Notes under the pieces: generated by a model
What the model was told of the DNA's origin: nothing
What the model saw: only the letters and a program-made list of their open reading frames with translations
Database searches by the model: none
Shown: positions 6,262 through 8,392 of the stretch, piece by piece
Numbering within the stretch: the first letter of the stretch is position 1
Layout: every line of letters starts with the position of its first letter
Made by a program: the position numbers and the translations under genes
DNA from: Candidatus Latescibacterota bacterium
GTDB lineage: Bacteria; Latescibacterota; UBA2968; UBA8231
Direction of reading: 5' to 3'
Length of the DNA: 8,392 bases
NCBI GenBank assembly: GCA_003529325.1
Contig: DPVW01000410.1
Location: forward strand, 1-8,392

Positions 6262-7562
6262 GTCGTCTCCTTCCTCTTGGGTGACCGCAGTGCGTCGAGT
6301 TGGTCAAAAAAACCGGGATAGACCGGTTCGACACACTCCGTGTCGTCGATATCCATATCACCATTGGCCAACAGACCAGCCACAGCGAACGCCTGTGCCA
6401 GACCTGGGTGGCCGCGTGTTTCGATGCGCGCCCCCTTAAGGGGCCGTCCACCATCGATGACAAGACCATACGAGTACTCGCCAACCTTCGCCTGCACGGC
6501 TCGCAGCAGGCCGGCGAGATGCTCGATGAAATCGTACTCCCCCTCGCGTAACGATTCGATATCACGGATGATGAATTCACCCTCCGTCTGCGTCGCCAGT
6601 ATGGCCAGCAAGGCCACGTGGTCGAGAAGATTCTCCGCCCGCTTGTCGGCGACGCGCGTCGACTTCATCCGCCCGGAGCCTTTGAGTGCCAGATCCACGG
6701 AGCCACTGTCGTTATCGATGATCTCGAGTTCGGCGCCGATCTGCCGTACGATATCGACGAATGCACGGTTCTCAGGACGGAGCACGACGTGCCGTATCGT
6801 CACATCCGAGCGACGCACGGCAACAGCGGCCACGATAAATGGCAACGCCCCCGTCAGGTCGCCGGCGATATCCAGATCGAGAGCCTGTGGTGGCGACCCG
6901 GGGGTCAGCGTGATCGTGCGCAGCGTCGGATCCAACTGCCGACTGCCCTCAACATCGACACCGCGAGTCTTCAGCAGCACATCAACACGATCCTTGGACG
7001 AAGTTGGCTCACGCAAGATTGTCGGCGTCTGGGCAAAGAGCCCCGCCGTCAGCAGACCGAGCTTGACCGGCCCAGGCAGATCACTCTCCTCGTGGGTGGC
7101 ACCACCGGGGCTCTCGGTCCCATCAAGATGCAGCAGACAGTCCGACTCTTCGACCCCTACGGCGCCGGTGCGCGCCAGCAGAGCCAACAGTTGCAACGCC
7201 AACTCTCGCGACTCGGGCGCAATCCGCACGCGGGAAACGAAGGACTGCTGCGACAGGATGGCCAGCGCCGGTAGTGCCGCCTCAGCCGGCAGCTGTAGAT
7301 CGATGACCTGCTGCGGTTGTTGCAGGCCCTGCAGGCCGACACCACTCACCGTCACTGTGCCGTTGTCGCTGGCAACTCCGACGCCGAGATCTACGAGGAT
7401 GTCAAGGGTCGTCACCGCCGAGGTTGGCACTTGTTCGAAGCGACTGTCGCCGATGGAAATCGCCGCCAGCCAGAAAGCCTGGGCCGCCGTGCGGAGTTCG
7501 CCCGGGACACGGACCTCGCCCTGCAAGCGCGTCGTCTTGGTGATCCTACGTGCCTCGCTCAC
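6258..7562 (-). CDS. aroA: Divergent EPSP synthase (AroA) homologue, probably catalytically inactive or repurposed
   Basis: The family transfers enolpyruvate from PEP to shikimate-3-phosphate (shikimate step 6). At 434 residues it has normal AroA length, and family landmarks run from end to end: GEVRVPG (15-21), GPVKLGLLTAGL (164-175), IAGDLTGALPF (232-242), VDIVRQIGA (269-277), AFAVAGL (391-397) and ECV..VYPGFFDQL (409-422). Aligned by eye to E. coli AroA, the substrate-binding basic residues are gone: K22 to Leu23, R27 to Gln28, R100 to Leu97, R124 to Glu120, K340 to Gly341, R344 to Phe345, R386 to Gly387, K411 to Pro413. The SSQ motif is PGP (163-165) and the GNAGT loop is lost. D313 and E341 appear kept as Asp314 and Glu342. 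The GTG start overlaps the tyrA stop and is the only plausible one, since the next Met is residue 299. The frame is undamaged, so it is not a decayed pseudogene. A true aroA is probably elsewhere in the genome. Family assignment is firm; activity is doubtful. Confidence 0.85.
   Translation of the reverse strand: MSEARRITKTTRLQGEVRVPGELRTAAQAFWLAAISIGDSRFEQVPTSAVTTLDILVDLGVGVASDNGTVTVSGVGLQGLQQPQQVIDLQLPAEAALPALAILSQQSFVSRVRIAPESRELALQLLALLARTGAVGVEESDCLLHLDGTESPGGATHEESDLPGPVKLGLLTAGLFAQTPTILREPTSSKDRVDVLLKTRGVDVEGSRQLDPTLRTITLTPGSPPQALDLDIAGDLTGALPFIVAAVAVRRSDVTIRHVVLRPENRAFVDIVRQIGAELEIIDNDSGSVDLALKGSGRMKSTRVADKRAENLLDHVALLAILATQTEGEFIIRDIESLREGEYDFIEHLAGLLRAVQAKVGEYSYGLVIDGGRPLKGARIETRGHPGLAQAFAVAGLLANGDMDIDDTECVEPVYPGFFDQLDALRSPKRKETT
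6267..6275 (-). promoter_or_regulatory. Strong ribosome binding site for the small membrane protein gene
   Basis: Read on the minus strand, the last codons of the AroA-like gene spell AGGAAGGAG, ending 5 bases before the ATG at 6261. It is the strongest Shine-Dalgarno match I noticed in the window and supports translation of the 46-codon gene. A purine-rich AAG/AGG/GAG codon run in the upstream gene could produce the same match by chance. Confidence 0.7.
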
Positions 7563-8392
7563 GGCCGTCTGGCCTCGTATCCGAGGCGCACCAGAACCCT
7601 CAGTGCTCCACCGGCCGCCTCGTCACTGTCAAACCCCAGGCGCAACGTCCCACCCATGCCTTCCCTCACCTTCACAACCTCGATGTCATTGATGTTCACA
7701 TCCTCTTGGGCCAAGGCCGTGGCGATTTCGGCAATAACACCCGGTTTGTCTTCGCAGACCACGAGAACCTCGGACAGGCGATGGATAAAACCTTTCGTGT
7801 CCCGCGGGATACCGTCACGCACCCGGTTGGCGTAATCGAAGCTGGTGGCGAGCCCGTCGTCACCGACCTGCGCGGCCCTTTGCGCCAGAGCCTTGATGTA
7901 TTCGTCCACCATGGCTCGAACGCGGTCTGGATTCGTGCCATAGATATCCTGCCACACCGGAGCGAAGGGACTCGAGGCGATTCGCGTCATGTCCCGAAAC
8001 CCTCCGGCCGCCAATGCCAGAAAGGCCTTCTCATCACTGCTCTCGTCAAGCTGACCAACCATCTCCACCAGGCAGGTGGCCAACAACTGCGGCAGATGGC
8101 TGATAGCGGCCACCACCGTGTCATGCGTATCGGCGGACAACTCCAGGACCCGCGCCCCAATTGTGCGCACCAACTCCTGCAGGCCGTGGTGCAGTTTTTC
8201 CGGAACGTCGTCGTCGGGCACCAGGATATAGATCGCATTCTGAAACAGAAACGGATCCGCCGCCTGCACCCCGGACTTTTCCGAGCCAGCCATGGGATGC
8301 CCGCCAACGAAGAAAGCGTCATGCCGACCCGTGCTCTTGGCGGCCTCGACGATCCGCCGTTTCGTGCTACCTGCATCTGTGACCAGAGCACC
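7559..8392 (-). CDS. tyrA: Prephenate dehydrogenase with C-terminal ACT domain (5' end outside the window)
   Basis: NAD(P)-dependent oxidative decarboxylation of prephenate to 4-hydroxyphenylpyruvate, on the tyrosine branch after chorismate; a cytosolic enzyme. The frame is open to the right edge, so the N-terminal Rossmann part with the dinucleotide-binding loop is missing; 277 residues are visible. Visible residues 4-11 (VTDAGSTK) and 32-38 (HPMAGSE) are the TyrA signatures, and His32 matches the catalytic histidine of the HPM motif. Further along come ISHLPQLLA and AAGGFRDMTRIASS, typical of the helical dimerisation domain. About residues 208-277 form an ACT domain (EDKPGVIAEIATAL, then NINDIEV), which in this family usually gives feedback control by an aromatic amino acid. 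The stop overlaps the GTG start of the next gene in GTGA. Arogenate dehydrogenase activity cannot be excluded. Confidence 0.93.
   Translation of the reverse strand, partial: GALVTDAGSTKRRIVEAAKSTGRHDAFFVGGHPMAGSEKSGVQAADPFLFQNAIYILVPDDDVPEKLHHGLQELVRTIGARVLELSADTHDTVVAAISHLPQLLATCLVEMVGQLDESSDEKAFLALAAGGFRDMTRIASSPFAPVWQDIYGTNPDRVRAMVDEYIKALAQRAAQVGDDGLATSFDYANRVRDGIPRDTKGFIHRLSEVLVVCEDKPGVIAEIATALAQEDVNINDIEVVKVREGMGGTLRLGFDSDEAAGGALRVLVRLGYEARRP

Larger units (their letters stand above)
1..8392 (-). other. Compact ten-gene operon: aromatic amino acid synthesis plus translation genes
   Basis: All ten genes lie on the minus strand. Stop and start codons overlap as GTGA at tyrA/aroA-like, small membrane gene/aroE, argS/zinc-ribbon gene and zinc-ribbon gene/aroK. 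They overlap as ATGA at aroA-like/small membrane gene and aroK/aroB, and as GTGATG at rimO/DUF971. Only aroE-argS (10 bases) and aroB-rimO (6 bases) have gaps. No junction has room for a separate promoter outside coding sequence, so co-transcription and translational coupling are likely. The operon's promoter would lie beyond the right edge and its terminator beyond the left edge. Operon structure is inferred from spacing and strand only. Confidence 0.85.

Noticed and set aside
6258..7562. Possibility that the AroA-like gene is MurA, the other enolpyruvyl transferase
   Set aside because: It lacks the MurA KN pair, the catalytic-loop Cys and the GARP-type motif, while its C-terminal GHPGLAQAFAVAGL and ECVEPVYPGFF segments align without gaps to AroA.
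6258..7562. Possibility that the AroA-like gene is a decaying pseudogene or contains frameshifts
   Set aside because: The frame is continuous over 434 codons, family landmarks stay in one frame from end to end, and both ends form precise 4-base overlaps with neighbours.
6340..7692. A 450-codon open frame on the plus strand opposite the AroA-like gene
   Set aside because: Its translation is rich in Ser, Arg, Pro and Thr with no recognisable motif, it lies wholly antisense to well-supported genes, and such long antisense frames are common opposite GC-rich genes with strong codon bias.
1..8392. Internal promoters, terminators, riboswitches, tRNA genes, CRISPR arrays or mobile elements
   Set aside because: There is no noncoding gap longer than 10 bases, and I saw no convincing hairpin with a T-run, tRNA pattern, regular repeat array or transposase motif.

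Overview
The window is one unbroken run of ten bacterial protein genes, all on the minus strand, so transcription runs from the right edge to the left edge. The DNA is GC-rich and the intergenic space is almost nil. Seven of the nine junctions are overlaps of 1 to 4 bases (GTGA, ATGA or TGATG), and the other two are gaps of 6 and 10 bases. This looks like a long, translationally coupled operon. I see no RNA gene, insertion sequence, CRISPR array, promoter or terminator. The host is a bacterium; RimO with a DUF971 neighbour fits a Gram-negative type lineage, but I cannot name the phylum from the sequence.

In order of transcription: the C-terminal part of a prephenate dehydrogenase with an ACT domain (tyrA, cut by the right edge); a full-length EPSP synthase homologue (AroA family) that appears to have lost almost all substrate-binding residues; an unlisted 46-residue single-span membrane protein with a strong ribosome binding site; shikimate dehydrogenase (aroE); arginyl-tRNA synthetase (argS); a 62-residue two-CxxC zinc-ribbon-like protein; shikimate kinase (aroK); 3-dehydroquinate synthase (aroB); ribosomal protein S12 methylthiotransferase (rimO); and a small DUF971 protein (GBBH-like N-terminal domain) that ends 7 bases from the left edge.

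The core theme is aromatic amino acid synthesis. AroB, AroE and AroK carry out shikimate pathway steps 2, 4 and 5, the AroA family normally does step 6, and TyrA acts after chorismate on the tyrosine branch. DAHP synthase, dehydroquinase and chorismate synthase are not in the window. argS and rimO add translation functions, and DUF971 is a family with links to iron-sulfur proteins.

The most interesting point is the combination in the middle. The AroA homologue is intact as a reading frame and keeps the family's fold signatures, yet the lysines and arginines that bind shikimate-3-phosphate and PEP are replaced. It is coupled by a 4-base overlap to a tiny membrane protein, which is coupled by another 4-base overlap to aroE. 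One possible reading is a non-catalytic or repurposed AroA acting as a scaffold, possibly membrane-tethered, for the other Aro enzymes. The sequence evidence for residue loss is direct, though aligned by eye; the scaffold idea is inference.
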